A stretch of DNA of 64,000 bases from Lachnospiraceae bacterium (GCA_029067085.1 JAIEFE010000013.1:124001-188000), one strand, 5' to 3'; positions 1-8,438 are shown, counted from the stretch's first letter. Notes: a model not told the origin generated them from the sequence alone. Numbers and translations: made by a program.

Positions 1-921
1 GAGTTGGATGATATGATACTGATCAAGTCAGACGGTTACCCCACCTACAATTTTGCCAACGTGGTGGATGACCATGTTATGAACATCACACATGTGGTGA
101 GAGGAAACGAGTATCTCTCATCCGCGCCGAAATACCAGCGGCTGTATGATGCGTTCGGCTGGGAGAGCCCGGTGTATGTGCACCTTCCGTTGATCACGGG
201 CGAAGATCATAAGAAACTGGCAAAGAGAAGCGGAAACGCCTCCTATATTTTTGAGGAAATGATCAAGAGCGGTTTTCTTCCGGAGGCGGTAGTGAACTAT
301 ATCGCACTGCTGGGATGGAGTCCTGAGGACAACCGGGAGATCTTCTCTCTCGAGGAGCTGATCAGGGAATTTGATTACCGCAGGATCAGTAAGTCTCCGG
401 CGGTGTTTGACTACACGAAGCTCAAATGGATGAACGGAGAATACTTGAAAGCAATGGATTTTGACCGCTTTTATGAGATGGCCGAGCCTTATTTAAAGGA
501 GGCGGTGAAGAAGGATTATAATCTGAAGAAGATCGCTGCCATGGTAAAGACCAGAATTGAGATTTTTCCGGATATCAAAGAGCATGTGGACTTTTTTGAT
601 GCGCTTCCCGAATACGATACGGCGATGTACACGCACAAGAAGATGAAGACCAATGCGGAAACATCCCTTGCGGTATTAAAGGAACTTCTCCCGATTCTTG
701 AGGCGCAGGAGGATTATACAAATGATGCGCTCTATCAGACCTTATCCGCCTATGTGGAGGAGAAGGGCTATAAAAACGGTTATGTGATGTGGCCTGTGAG
801 AACTGCCGTTTCCGGCAAACAGATGACGCCGGGCGGGGCGACGGAACTCATGGAGATTTTGGGAAAGGAAGAATCCCTTGCAAGGATCAGGAAAGGGATC
901 GAGCTGCTTGAGCAGACCTAG
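1..921 (+). CDS. gltX: Glutamyl-tRNA synthetase, 3' part
   Basis: C-terminal part of a class I aminoacyl-tRNA synthetase that charges tRNA-Glu (or also tRNA-Gln) in the cytosol. The frame is already open at base 1, so the N-terminal Rossmann half with the HIGH motif lies outside the window. Visible family features are the HVVRGNEYLSSAPKYQ segment, a KMSKS-type loop reading KKLAKRSG, and the LLGWSPEDNREIFSLEEL segment, followed by the helical anticodon-binding region. The usual loop is KLSKR, so the Ser-to-Ala change is slightly unusual. The end overlaps the start of the downstream helicase gene by 14 bases, suggesting translational coupling. Identity is secure; only completeness is lacking. 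Confidence 0.95.
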   Translation, partial: ELDDMILIKSDGYPTYNFANVVDDHVMNITHVVRGNEYLSSAPKYQRLYDAFGWESPVYVHLPLITGEDHKKLAKRSGNASYIFEEMIKSGFLPEAVVNYIALLGWSPEDNREIFSLEELIREFDYRRISKSPAVFDYTKLKWMNGEYLKAMDFDRFYEMAEPYLKEAVKKDYNLKKIAAMVKTRIEIFPDIKEHVDFFDALPEYDTAMYTHKKMKTNAETSLAVLKELLPILEAQEDYTNDALYQTLSAYVEEKGYKNGYVMWPVRTAVSGKQMTPGGATELMEILGKEESLARIRKGIELLEQT

Positions 922-2722
922 GCTTTCCTGTACCAGAGGGCAGGAGGAAGCCATACAGCACACTGACGGGCCTGCGGCCGTTCTGGCCGGGCCCGGCAGC
1001 GGCAAAACCTTTGTCACGACCCATCGCATTCACAGACTCATCACATCACAAGGCGTAGAACCAGCGCAGATCTTGGTCATTACATTCACGAAGGCTGCCG
1101 CGCTTGAAATGCAGGAGAGGTTTTTTCGGTTGATGGAAGACGAGAGACCGCCTGTACACTTCGGCACCTTTCACGCAGTATTCTATTACATCTTACGACA
1201 GTCAGCACAGTATCGCGGCTATACCATTATCACGGAGACGGAGAAACGAAAGCTTGTCAGGGATATGATACCTTCTCACAAGCGGTTTATGGGATTAAAA
1301 GAGGAGGATATCGAAGAGCTATTGACGGAGCTTAGCAGGTTAAAGACAGGCATGAGACAAACAGAACTCTCAATTCAAAATCTGAAAGAGGAGGATTTTC
1401 TGTTTCTGGCGGAGGAATATCAGAGCTGTCTGCGGGAATTTTCAAAATTTGATTTTGACGATCTGGCGAATGTGTGCCTGTCACTTCTGCAAAAAGATGA
1501 GAATTTTCTGAACGGTTGGCGGAAACAGTTTCGCTACATTCTGATTGACGAGTTTCAGGATATTTCTCCCAAACAGTATGAAATTATAAAGTTGATCGCC
1601 GCGCCGAGAGACAATCTTTTTATTGTGGGAGACGACGATCAGGCCATCTATGGCTTTCGCGGGGCAGCACCCGACAGTATGCAGCAGTTTTTTAAGGATT
1701 ACAAAGAGGCAAAGCGGATTCTGCTGGATGTGAATTTCCGCTGTCATGAGGAGATCGTCGCAGCGGCGGGAAAGGTTGTCTCTGTGAACGAAAACCGTCT
1801 GGAAAAAGAGATCAGTGCAAGTCACGAGGAAGGAGTTGGAGTATGTCTTTTTCATGAAGAGACGGAGGAGCATGTCGGGAAGGCTTTGATCCGTGCACTT
1901 GAGGAAGAGCAGGCAGTCGGAAGACTTTCTGAGTGCGCGCTGATCTGTCGTACAAACTTTGACTGTGGGATGTGGGCGCAGATACTCTATGAGGCGAAAC
2001 TTCCCTATACGCTCAGAGAAAAGCCGAGAGATCGTTTTTCACACTTTGTGATCCAGGATATCAGGGCATATCTTGCATTGGCGGCGGGAGATGATAAACG
2101 ACAGTATTTTCTGCGAATCATGAACAGGCCGCTGCGGTATATGAAGAGGGACAGCCTGCCGGAGGAGCGCGTAGAGCGTAAAGCTCTGATTGATTATTAC
2201 AATAACGTTCCAAAGATTCAGGAGAACGTAAAGAGGCTCTGCAGCGATCTCAAAAATCTGGAGAGCAAGCGGCTGCATCTGCAGATTCATTACATCCGGA
2301 AGGTGATCGGATATGATGCGTATCTGCGTGAGAAATACGGTTCTGAGAAGGCTGAGGCGTTTGTGAAAGTGGGAGAGGAATTTGAGACATTTTCCAGACA
2401 GTTTACCGCGCTGCAGGATATGAATGACTATATTAGTCAATATCGTGAGATCATCAAGGAAGAGAAGAAGGATAATGAGGGCGTGCAGATTCTCACTATG
2501 CATGCCTCTAAGGGGCTGGAGTTTCCGAACGTCTACATCCCCGACTGCAATGAGGGGAAAATTCCTCAGGACAAATCGAAAACAAAAGAGGTGGTGGAGG
2601 AGGAGAGAAGGATGTTTTATGTGGCTATGACCCGTGCGAAGCATAAGCTCTGCCTGTTTTATCACAATGGAAAAACCGGGAAAGATGCACCCTCCCGGTT
2701 CTTAAAGCCACTGTTTCCTTAA
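908..2722 (+). CDS. UvrD/Rep-family ATP-dependent DNA helicase
   Basis: Superfamily 1A helicase of about 604 residues. Motifs in order: Q-motif (RGQEEAIQH), Walker A AGPGSGKT, Walker B LIDEFQD, motif III GDDDQAIYGFRGA, motif IV VNFRCHEEI, motif V LTMHASKGLEF and motif VI RRMFYVAMTRAK, so an active ATPase is expected. It is shorter than PcrA/UvrD (over 700 residues), mainly in the 1B/2B and C-terminal regions, so it is probably not the housekeeping PcrA. The longest frame starts at a TTG at 878. I prefer the TTG at 908, which has GGAAAGGG upstream. Role in repair or recombination is inferred from the family. Confidence 0.88.
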   Translation: MSRPRLSCTRGQEEAIQHTDGPAAVLAGPGSGKTFVTTHRIHRLITSQGVEPAQILVITFTKAAALEMQERFFRLMEDERPPVHFGTFHAVFYYILRQSAQYRGYTIITETEKRKLVRDMIPSHKRFMGLKEEDIEELLTELSRLKTGMRQTELSIQNLKEEDFLFLAEEYQSCLREFSKFDFDDLANVCLSLLQKDENFLNGWRKQFRYILIDEFQDISPKQYEIIKLIAAPRDNLFIVGDDDQAIYGFRGAAPDSMQQFFKDYKEAKRILLDVNFRCHEEIVAAAGKVVSVNENRLEKEISASHEEGVGVCLFHEETEEHVGKALIRALEEEQAVGRLSECALICRTNFDCGMWAQILYEAKLPYTLREKPRDRFSHFVIQDIRAYLALAAGDDKRQYFLRIMNRPLRYMKRDSLPEERVERKALIDYYNNVPKIQENVKRLCSDLKNLESKRLHLQIHYIRKVIGYDAYLREKYGSEKAEAFVKVGEEFETFSRQFTALQDMNDYISQYREIIKEEKKDNEGVQILTMHASKGLEFPNVYIPDCNEGKIPQDKSKTKEVVEEERRMFYVAMTRAKHKLCLFYHNGKTGKDAPSRFLKPLFP

Positions 2723-2723
2723 G

Positions 2724-3062
2724 TTAATTCTCGTCCTCTTCCTCCACCAGCTCGTCAAACTCGGCTGCGTCCAGAAATTCGTCGAAGGCGTCCGCCACGG
2801 CCTCGTACTCCTCGTCGTCCTCAATGTAGCCGAGCTCCGGCTCTTCGTTGGGGTCATTCGGATTCTCGCTGTAGCGGTAGAACCAGACCTCGCCGTCTGT
2901 ATTGTCGCCATTCTCGGAGAGGGGCAGAAGCGCAATATAATCTTTTCCTGCTACTGTCAGGATCGTGACCACAGCGCAGGTGACTTTCGTGCCGTCGTCC
3001 AGCTCCAGATCTACGGTCATCTCCTCTTTTTCAAGCTTTTCCTTTTTTAAGTTTTCGCTCAT
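2724..3062 (-). CDS. DUF1292 family small acidic protein
   Basis: A 112-residue, very acidic protein. The central LELDDGTKVTCAVVTILTVAGKDYIALLPL stretch is, in its two halves, typical of DUF1292 (YrzB-like) proteins, whose function is unknown. The C-terminus is almost entirely Asp/Glu with bulky hydrophobics, so it is likely soluble and cytosolic. ATG start with GGAGG seven bases upstream on the minus strand. It converges on the helicase gene with one base between the stop codons and no room for a separate terminator. The 5' side faces the palindromic element at 3112-3243, which sits in its leader or promoter region. Confidence 0.85.
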   Translation of the reverse strand: MSENLKKEKLEKEEMTVDLELDDGTKVTCAVVTILTVAGKDYIALLPLSENGDNTDGEVWFYRYSENPNDPNEEPELGYIEDDEEYEAVADAFDEFLDAAEFDELVEEEDEN

Positions 3063-3111
3063 GCGCTATCCTCCATGTTGTTTTTGGTTATGAGATTTAT
3101 CCGATTATATT

Positions 3112-3243
3112 ATACAGAATTAATATTCTATTAGCAGGCACTCTGTAGCCGCCGGTACTTATATGCCGTACTTTGGCATATTATGTACCGCTGCGAGCGG
3201 AAGGTAGCGAGAGCGTGCCTGCGATAGAATGTTAATTCTGTAT
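3112..3243 (-). repeat. 131-bp palindromic element, copy 1
   Basis: Long imperfect inverted repeat filling much of the 324-base gap 3063-3386. The outer arms (3112-3140 and 3215-3243) match with few mismatches, and nested inner stems form around GGTAC/GTACC and ATGCC/GGCAT. Read on the minus strand, its core contains CGCAGGCACGCT, TCGCT, TTCC, CGCAGCGGTAC and AGTACCGGCG in order. The element at 36026-36156 has the same order and nearly the same length. No coding capacity. It could be a MITE-like mobile element or a structured RNA; the sequence does not decide between them. Confidence 0.8.
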
Positions 3244-3279
3244 TTATTATAACAACATCATAACATAAAAACATAAGGA

Positions 3280-3308
3280 TTGAAAACCTTTTTGCTTTTC
3301 TGTATAAT
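3280..3308 (+). promoter_or_regulatory. Sigma-A promoter for the GH13 gene
   Basis: TTGAAA (3280-3285), a 17-base spacer, then a consensus TATAAT (3303-3308). Transcription would start near 3315 and read the GH13 and DUF5662 genes. It lies just outside the right arm of the palindromic element. Confidence 0.75.
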
Positions 3309-3386
3309 ATAAACTGACTTAACTTGTATTCTCGGAAAGGTTAGACGAATTAACGGGAATGTGGCTTGGGCAGACGGAGGATTTTG

Positions 3387-5291
3387 ATGCAGAAATCATT
3401 TAAAATAGAGTGTGTGGACAGAACACGGATGTACCCGCTCGGCGTATCCTTTGAGGAAGATGGTCTTCGTGTCTCTGCGGTGTGCGGGAATGACTGCGAG
3501 GCGGGCATTGTCCTATATGACAGAGGGCATCGTGAGGGCGTGCGGGTTCCATTTCCGGAGGATTGCCGCGTAGGCGCAGTCCGCGCCATGCTGCTTTCCG
3601 GCTATCATGACAAGAGCTGCCGTTATCTTTTCTACAGCGGGGAGGAGGTCTGGCAGGATCCATGCTGCAAGGCGGTGGAGAGCATAGGCCGTTACGGTAT
3701 GCCAAACCCCGGTTTGGCCCGTTGCCTGCCGGAACGAAGCAGCTATGACTGGGGAGAGGATAAAAATGTCCGTATTCCCTCTCAGGACAGGATTATTTAC
3801 GCCCTGCATGTCCGTGGATTTACGAAACACAACTCTTCCGGTGTAAAACACAAGGGTACCTATGCGGGTGTCGTGGAAAAGATTCCTTATCTTAAGGAGC
3901 TTGGAATCAATATGACGCTTCTTATGCCTGCCTATGAGTTTGAGGAAGTGATGCCCGAAAATACGGCGCGAACCATGGAACAGGCGGCTCTTGATTACAA
4001 AAAAGAGCTTCCCGCACCCGGGGGCGATAATAAGAAGCCGCCTAGAATCAACTACTGGGGCTATCAGAAAGGACTGTATTATGTGCCAAAAGGCACATAC
4101 GCTGCCGGAAAGGACGCAGCCGGCGAGTTTAAAGATATGGTGCGTGCTTTTCATGCAGCCGGCATCGGTGTTTCGATGCAGTTTTATTTTCCGCCGGAGC
4201 TGGGGGCCGTCGATATTTTGGACATTCTGCGGTACTGGGTTTTGGAGTACCACATAGACGGATTTCATTTACTGGGGGTTTCCCTGCCGGTTGCTTTGAT
4301 TGCGGATGAGCCGCTTCTTGCGGATACTCTGCTTCTGATCGGGGAAGGGGAGTACAAACGAGAGATCAATAAGCCGGATCAGCTTGCCTATTTAAGCGAC
4401 AGCTTCCTTTATGATATGCGCCGTTTCCTGAAAGGGGACGATAACCTGCTTAATAGGTTCGTTTACTATGTGCGGGAGAGCGTGCAGGAGAAAGGTGCGG
4501 TCAACAGCATTGCCAGATGGGACGGAATGCGGCTTTTTGATCTGGTTTCCTACGACCGCAAGCACAATGAACAGAACGGAGAGGACAATCAGGACGGGAC
4601 AAATTATAATTGCAGCTGGAACTGCGGCGTAGAGGGCAAGAGCCGAAAGAAGAGCATTCAAGGGCTGCGTCTGCGGCAGATGAAAAATGCTTTGACCTTT
4701 CTTTTTATTTCACAGGGGACACCGCTTCTCTACAGCGGAGATGAGTTTGCAAATACGCAGGGAGGCAATAACAATCCCTATTGTCAGGACAATGACACCA
4801 CTTGGATCAAGTGGAACCGGACTGAGCTTGGGACAGAGCTTTTTGCCTATACAAAACATTTGATCAATTTAAGAAAAAGATATCGCATTCAGTACGCGGC
4901 ATCCCCTTGTGAAACGGATACTTCCTCCGGTTATCCCGGTATTTCTTTTCATGGAAGAGAAGCGTGGAGACCTGATACGGATCCGGCAAGCCGCAGTCTT
5001 GGAATTCTTTATTGCAGCGCTCCCGGCGATGAGGAAAAGGAGGAAAAGGCAAGATTTTTCTATATCGGAATCAATATGCACTGGGAGGTAAACTATCTGG
5101 GACTGCCATCTCTGCCCAAAGGGAAACGCTGGATTGATCACATTGTTACAGGGGAGGAACTCCCGGAGGTTGAGGAGAAAGGGGCTTCTCAGGAAATCTG
5201 TCTTCCGGCAAGAACGATCGCATTCTACTGTGCGGAGGATGTGCCGGAAGAGTTAGAGAAAGCTGCGCGCAGAAAACAGAGAAGGAAATAG
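3387..5291 (+). CDS. GH13 isoamylase/GlgX-like protein lacking the nucleophile
   Basis: 634-residue homologue of glycogen-debranching enzymes. An N-terminal CBM48-like beta region is followed by a (beta/alpha)8 barrel beginning IIYALHVRGFTKH. Late barrel motifs are well preserved: DLVSYDRKHNEQNGE, SWNCGVEG, LFISQGTPLLYSGDEFA and GGNNNPYCQDND. The beta-4 motif, normally DGFRFD with the nucleophile Asp last, reads DGFHLL here, so both the Arg and the nucleophile are replaced. The acid/base segment reads LIGEGEY (usually AEPWD), and the HD before the third Asp is WD. Hydrolysis by the usual mechanism therefore looks impossible; a glucan-binding or regulatory role is inferred. Start ATG 3387 has GGAGG seven bases upstream. 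The DUF5662 gene follows after five bases. Confidence 0.85.
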   Translation: MQKSFKIECVDRTRMYPLGVSFEEDGLRVSAVCGNDCEAGIVLYDRGHREGVRVPFPEDCRVGAVRAMLLSGYHDKSCRYLFYSGEEVWQDPCCKAVESIGRYGMPNPGLARCLPERSSYDWGEDKNVRIPSQDRIIYALHVRGFTKHNSSGVKHKGTYAGVVEKIPYLKELGINMTLLMPAYEFEEVMPENTARTMEQAALDYKKELPAPGGDNKKPPRINYWGYQKGLYYVPKGTYAAGKDAAGEFKDMVRAFHAAGIGVSMQFYFPPELGAVDILDILRYWVLEYHIDGFHLLGVSLPVALIADEPLLADTLLLIGEGEYKREINKPDQLAYLSDSFLYDMRRFLKGDDNLLNRFVYYVRESVQEKGAVNSIARWDGMRLFDLVSYDRKHNEQNGEDNQDGTNYNCSWNCGVEGKSRKKSIQGLRLRQMKNALTFLFISQGTPLLYSGDEFANTQGGNNNPYCQDNDTTWIKWNRTELGTELFAYTKHLINLRKRYRIQYAASPCETDTSSGYPGISFHGREAWRPDTDPASRSLGILYCSAPGDEEKEEKARFFYIGINMHWEVNYLGLPSLPKGKRWIDHIVTGEELPEVEEKGASQEICLPARTIAFYCAEDVPEELEKAARRKQRRK

Positions 5292-5296
5292 AAAAG

Positions 5297-5842
5297 ATGA
5301 ACAAAGCCTGGGAACATTTTAAGACCATTACCCGTCACAAGCTGCTTGTCATGGACGGTTGTTTTCGTGTGGGACTTTACAGACAGGGACTTTTACATGA
5401 TCTGTCCAAGTACAGCCCAACGGAATTTCTGGTGGGAGCAAAATATTATCAGGGGGACAGAAGTCCCAACAACGCGGAGCGGGAGGATATCGGCTATTCC
5501 TCGGCCTGGCTCCATCATAAAGGGCGGAATAAGCACCACTATGAGTATTGGGTCGACTACAGCGCGAAGGATATCGAGGGCGGTATGGCGCCTGCGCCCA
5601 TGCCGACCCGCTATGTTGTGGAAATGTTTATGGATCGTGTAGCGGCTTGTAAGGTTTATCACGGAGCATCCTACAGTGATCAGGATCCCCTGCACTACTA
5701 TGAGACATCGAAGACGCCGCCGCCCATTCACAAAAAAACGAAACGGCTTCTGGAGTTTCTGCTGCACATGCTGGCCGAGCAGGGGGAAGAAAAAACCTTT
5801 CGCTATATCAGAAAAAGGATTCTCGTCCGCGATATGAAGTGA
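5297..5842 (+). CDS. DUF5662 family protein
   Basis: 181-residue soluble protein. The pattern LLHDLSKYSPTEF, then AWLHHKGRNKHHYEYW, is characteristic of DUF5662. The several His/Asp residues (HDLSKYS, LHHKGRNKHH) suggest a helical metal-binding, HD-like fold, but no activity is established. It starts five bases after the GH13 stop and is probably co-transcribed with it. A weak GAGA/TCTC hairpin followed by eight T residues lies right after the stop (5841-5860) and may act as a poor terminator. Confidence 0.75.
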   Translation: MNKAWEHFKTITRHKLLVMDGCFRVGLYRQGLLHDLSKYSPTEFLVGAKYYQGDRSPNNAEREDIGYSSAWLHHKGRNKHHYEYWVDYSAKDIEGGMAPAPMPTRYVVEMFMDRVAACKVYHGASYSDQDPLHYYETSKTPPPIHKKTKRLLEFLLHMLAEQGEEKTFRYIRKRILVRDMK

Positions 5843-5844
5843 GA

Positions 5845-5871
5845 ACCATCTCTTTTTTTTCGCATACGATA
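5845..5871 (+). promoter_or_regulatory. Candidate sigma-K promoter
   Basis: AC at 5845-5846, 16 bases, then CATACGATA at 5863-5871. This fits the Bacillus mother-cell sigma-K pattern AC-N16-CATAnnnTA. It lies about 30 bases upstream of the small Gly/Asn/Cys-rich gene. A CATAC/GTATG dyad overlaps it (5863-5878). Confidence 0.45.
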
Positions 5872-5901
5872 GGGTATGAGAGAAAAAGGAGATGAAACCC
5901 T

Positions 5902-6210
5902 ATGAACTGTTGTTGGATCATACTTTTGCTGCTTTTCTGCGGACAGAACGGGAATGGCATTTTCGGCGGGAACGGAAATGGCGGTTGTGGTCGTAACGGA
6001 AACGATGGCTATGGCCGCAGCGGAAACGACGGCAGAAATGGCTGTGGTTGTGACGAGCCGGTAAGGCCTTGCGCAAGATCAGAATCTCCCCGCGGCAGAC
6101 AGGACGCAGAATCCTGCCCGTGCGAGGAATCCCGGTTTGAGCCCCGATTTGAGCAGAGACCTTTTAACGGGAACGGTTCTACCTGCGGCTGCGAAGCGGA
6201 AGGAAATTGA
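5902..6210 (+). CDS. Small Gly/Asn/Cys-rich protein, possible spore coat
   Basis: 102 residues of very low complexity. A short hydrophobic N-terminus (MNCCWIILLLLFCGQ) precedes about 40 residues of GNGNGG-, GRNGND- and GRSGND-type repeats, then a Cys/Arg/Glu-rich tail. There are ten or more cysteines. The composition recalls small coat or exosporium proteins of spore formers, and the sigma-K-like promoter upstream supports this, but I recognise no named family. AGGAG lies about ten bases before the ATG. A strong terminator follows, so the gene is probably its own transcription unit. Confidence 0.6.
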   Translation: MNCCWIILLLLFCGQNGNGIFGGNGNGGCGRNGNDGYGRSGNDGRNGCGCDEPVRPCARSESPRGRQDAESCPCEESRFEPRFEQRPFNGNGSTCGCEAEGN

Positions 6211-6232
6211 ATTTGTGTTACCCGTGTATCAA

Positions 6233-6271
6233 AAGAAGGGAGAGACCGTACGTCGGTCTCTTCCTTCTTTT
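6233..6271 (+). terminator. Rho-independent terminator
   Basis: GAAGGGAGAGACCG and CGGTCTCTTCCTTC form a near-perfect 14-bp stem with a four-base loop (TACGT region), followed by TTTT. It ends the small-protein transcript. Confidence 0.85.
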
Positions 6272-6286
6272 GCAGGGCACGATTTC

Positions 6287-6315
6287 TTGACGTGAGAGGA
6301 CGGCGGTGCTATATT
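6287..6315 (+). promoter_or_regulatory. Sigma-A promoter of trpS
   Basis: TTGACG (6287-6292), 17-base spacer, TATATT (6310-6315). The leader to the trpS ATG is about 60 bases. That is too short for a T-box, and no T-box antiterminator sequence was seen. Confidence 0.75.
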
Positions 6316-6383
6316 GGATAAGGAACGGCATCAGGCTTAGAGGCTGATCAAATAAAGAAGACGAGAGAGGAAAGAAACGCATT

Positions 6384-7388
6384 ATGTTAGACGGAAATAA
6401 GGTATTGTTCAGTGGAATGCAGGCGACGGGAAATCTGACACTTGGAAACTATCTGGGGGCTTTGAAAAACTGGGTGACGCTCTGTGACGAGTACCAGTGT
6501 TTTTACTCCGTGGTGGATCTTCACTCCATCACTGTCAGGCAGGACCCTGCGGAGCTTCGGAGACGGGCAAGAAATCTGCTCACGCTCTATATTGCGGCCG
6601 GGATCGACCCGGAAAAGAACTGTCTCTACTATCAGTCCCATGTGTCGGGACATGCGGAACTTTCCTGGATCTTAAACTGCTTTACTTACATGGGGGAGTT
6701 AAACCGCATGACACAGTTTAAGGATAAGGCGGCAAAGCATGCGGATAATATCAACGCGGGACTCTTTACCTATCCGGTGCTGATGGCGGCTGATATCCTG
6801 CTCTATCAGGCCGATGTGGTCCCTGTCGGAAAAGACCAGCTGCAGCATCTGGAGATCACCAGAGATATCGCCCAGCGCTTTAACGCTGTTTACGGCGATG
6901 TGTTCACGATACCGGAGCCTTACGTCGGCAAGACCGGAGCCAGCATTAAGAGCTTGCAGAATCCGGAAAAGAAAATGTCGAAATCCGACGAGAATCCCAA
7001 GGCGAGCATCTATCTGATGGATGATCCCGATACCATCATCCGAAAGTTTAAGAGGGCGGTGACGGATTCCGAGGGCTGTGTGCGCTACAGCGAAGAGCAG
7101 CCGGGAATCAGAAACTTGATCGATATATACTGTGTCTGCACGGGAAAGACACCGGAGGAGACGGAGAGAGAGTTTGAAGGCAAGGGTTACGGCGATTTCA
7201 AGATGGCAGTCGGGGAGGCAGTGGTCGGCGTGTTGAAGCCCCTGCAGGACAGGTACGAGGAACTGGGTAAGAATAAGGATTACATTGATAAGATAATCAA
7301 AGAGAATGCGGAGAAAGCAAATTATTTTGCGACAAAGACGCTGCGCAAGGTGCAGAAGAAAGTGGGCTTTCCGGAGCGTATCCGTTGA
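6384..7388 (+). CDS. trpS: Tryptophanyl-tRNA synthetase
   Basis: Complete 334-residue class I synthetase that charges tRNA-Trp. The HIGH-type signature is TGNLTLGNYLGAL near residue 16, and the KMSKS loop is KKMSKSDENPKAS near residue 195. The segment VPVGKDQLQHLEITRDIAQRFN is typical of the family, and length matches bacterial TrpRS. It has its own sigma-A promoter. The DUF1189-like gene starts 12 bases after the stop and is probably co-transcribed. Confidence 0.97.
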   Translation: MLDGNKVLFSGMQATGNLTLGNYLGALKNWVTLCDEYQCFYSVVDLHSITVRQDPAELRRRARNLLTLYIAAGIDPEKNCLYYQSHVSGHAELSWILNCFTYMGELNRMTQFKDKAAKHADNINAGLFTYPVLMAADILLYQADVVPVGKDQLQHLEITRDIAQRFNAVYGDVFTIPEPYVGKTGASIKSLQNPEKKMSKSDENPKASIYLMDDPDTIIRKFKRAVTDSEGCVRYSEEQPGIRNLIDIYCVCTGKTPEETEREFEGKGYGDFKMAVGEAVVGVLKPLQDRYEELGKNKDYIDKIIKENAEKANYFATKTLRKVQKKVGFPERIR

Positions 7389-7400
7389 ATGGAGGGAAAA

Positions 7401-8435
7401 ATGGACGATCAATTCAACCGGCAGACAAATACAGATCCTTATCGGCAGACAGATAACTATCAGCAAGGAAATGATTATCAGCAGGGGAATCCGTATCAGC
7501 AGGGAAACGCCTACCAACAGGGGAATCCGTATCAGCAGGGAAATCCTTATCAACAGCAGGGGAATCCGTATCAACAGGGAAATCCCTATATGGCAAACGG
7601 TGGCGGATACTACGGTGTGAATCCAGAGCCGGAGAAAGCACCCAACATATTTCAACAGTTTGCCCTTGCTTTTGTGCCGACTAAATATAGCAGACTGACG
7701 AAGGTAAAGACCGGAAGCATGATCGGGTTTGTGACGCTTCTGGTGCTGATCGCTACCGTGTTTTCCTTTATCTCTCTGGTATTTGAGATCTCCTCCGTTG
7801 ATATGGAAGAAGTCGCGGCACAACTGCCGGATTTTACAATAAAGAACGGGAAGCTGCATATGGATGAAGATTTTCTGCTGGATGAGTCGGATGTCTTCAT
7901 ATACATGACGGAGGATATCGAAGGATTTTCATATGACGATGCTGATGAATTGTTTGACGAGGGATATCGGAAAATTATGCTGATCGGACGGGACAGACTT
8001 TCGATCATGCAGAATACAGAGTATCAGCAGTTTGACTACAGTCAGCTGGGCAATCTGGAGATCAGCAGGACGTGGATCGTCACCAAATTGATACCGCTCA
8101 TCCTGATCATTGTGGCGATCGCATATATTTTTGTCTTTGTTGGAAAAGCCCTTTGGTATTTCCTGTGCGCAGCGGTTTATCTGCTGATCGCGATGCTCAT
8201 TTCATCCGTTATGAGGAAAGGGCAGGAGGCAGGCGCCCTGTTTCGGACGGCGGTATATGCGAAGGTTTTGATGTTCGTGATAGCGACGGCAGTTGATCTG
8301 CTGATGATTAAAAACGTTTCGATTCCTTTCTATCTCAGGGTTGTCGTAACGGTAGCATTTATGGGTGTTGCGATAGCGAAACTGCCAAATGATCAGACAC
8401 CGGCGCCCATGCAGATGGGGCAGGGGTGGCGTTGA
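7401..8435 (+). CDS. DUF1189-like membrane protein with QGNPYQ repeats
   Basis: 344 residues. The N-terminus (first about 60 residues) consists of tandem YQQGNP hexapeptides. Then comes FALAFVPTKYSRLTKVKTGSM, a transmembrane helix, and an extracytoplasmic domain whose DMEEVAAQLPDFTIKNGKL pattern resembles DUF1189. Four more hydrophobic helices end the protein. DUF1189 has no established function. ATG 7401 has GGAGGG five bases upstream; an ATG at 7389 is in frame but abuts the trpS stop. The Gln/Asn/Tyr-rich N-terminal tail is probably disordered and cytosolic. Convergent with the histidine phosphatase gene, with three bases between stops. Confidence 0.65.
   Translation: MDDQFNRQTNTDPYRQTDNYQQGNDYQQGNPYQQGNAYQQGNPYQQGNPYQQQGNPYQQGNPYMANGGGYYGVNPEPEKAPNIFQQFALAFVPTKYSRLTKVKTGSMIGFVTLLVLIATVFSFISLVFEISSVDMEEVAAQLPDFTIKNGKLHMDEDFLLDESDVFIYMTEDIEGFSYDDADELFDEGYRKIMLIGRDRLSIMQNTEYQQFDYSQLGNLEISRTWIVTKLIPLILIIVAIAYIFVFVGKALWYFLCAAVYLLIAMLISSVMRKGQEAGALFRTAVYAKVLMFVIATAVDLLMIKNVSIPFYLRVVVTVAFMGVAIAKLPNDQTPAPMQMGQGWR
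7456..7590 (+). repeat. Tandem 18-bp coding repeats
   Basis: About eight imperfect copies of an 18-base unit (tat-cag-cag-ggg-aat-ccg type) encode the YQQGNP hexapeptide. One unit carries an extra CAG. Such arrays can change copy number by slippage without shifting the frame. Confidence 0.9.
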
Positions 8436-8438
8436 CCG

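Noticed and set aside
878..907. TTG at 878 as helicase start.
   Set aside because: It would extend the overlap with gltX to 44 bases without a ribosome binding site; TTG 908 has GGAAAGGG upstream.
5841..5860. Terminator after the DUF5662 gene.
   Set aside because: Only a 4-bp GAGA/TCTC stem precedes the T-run; too weak to list as a separate terminator, though partial function is possible.
6316..6383. T-box riboswitch upstream of trpS.
   Set aside because: The leader is only about 60 bases and shows no T-box antiterminator sequence or specifier hairpin.
7456..7590. CRISPR-like spaced repeat.
   Set aside because: Units are contiguous, in frame and encode YQQGNP; there are no spacers and no cas genes.
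6699..7859. 386-residue open frame on the minus strand.
   Set aside because: It is antisense to trpS and the DUF1189-like gene, has no ribosome binding site, and its composition mirrors the repeat-rich sense gene.
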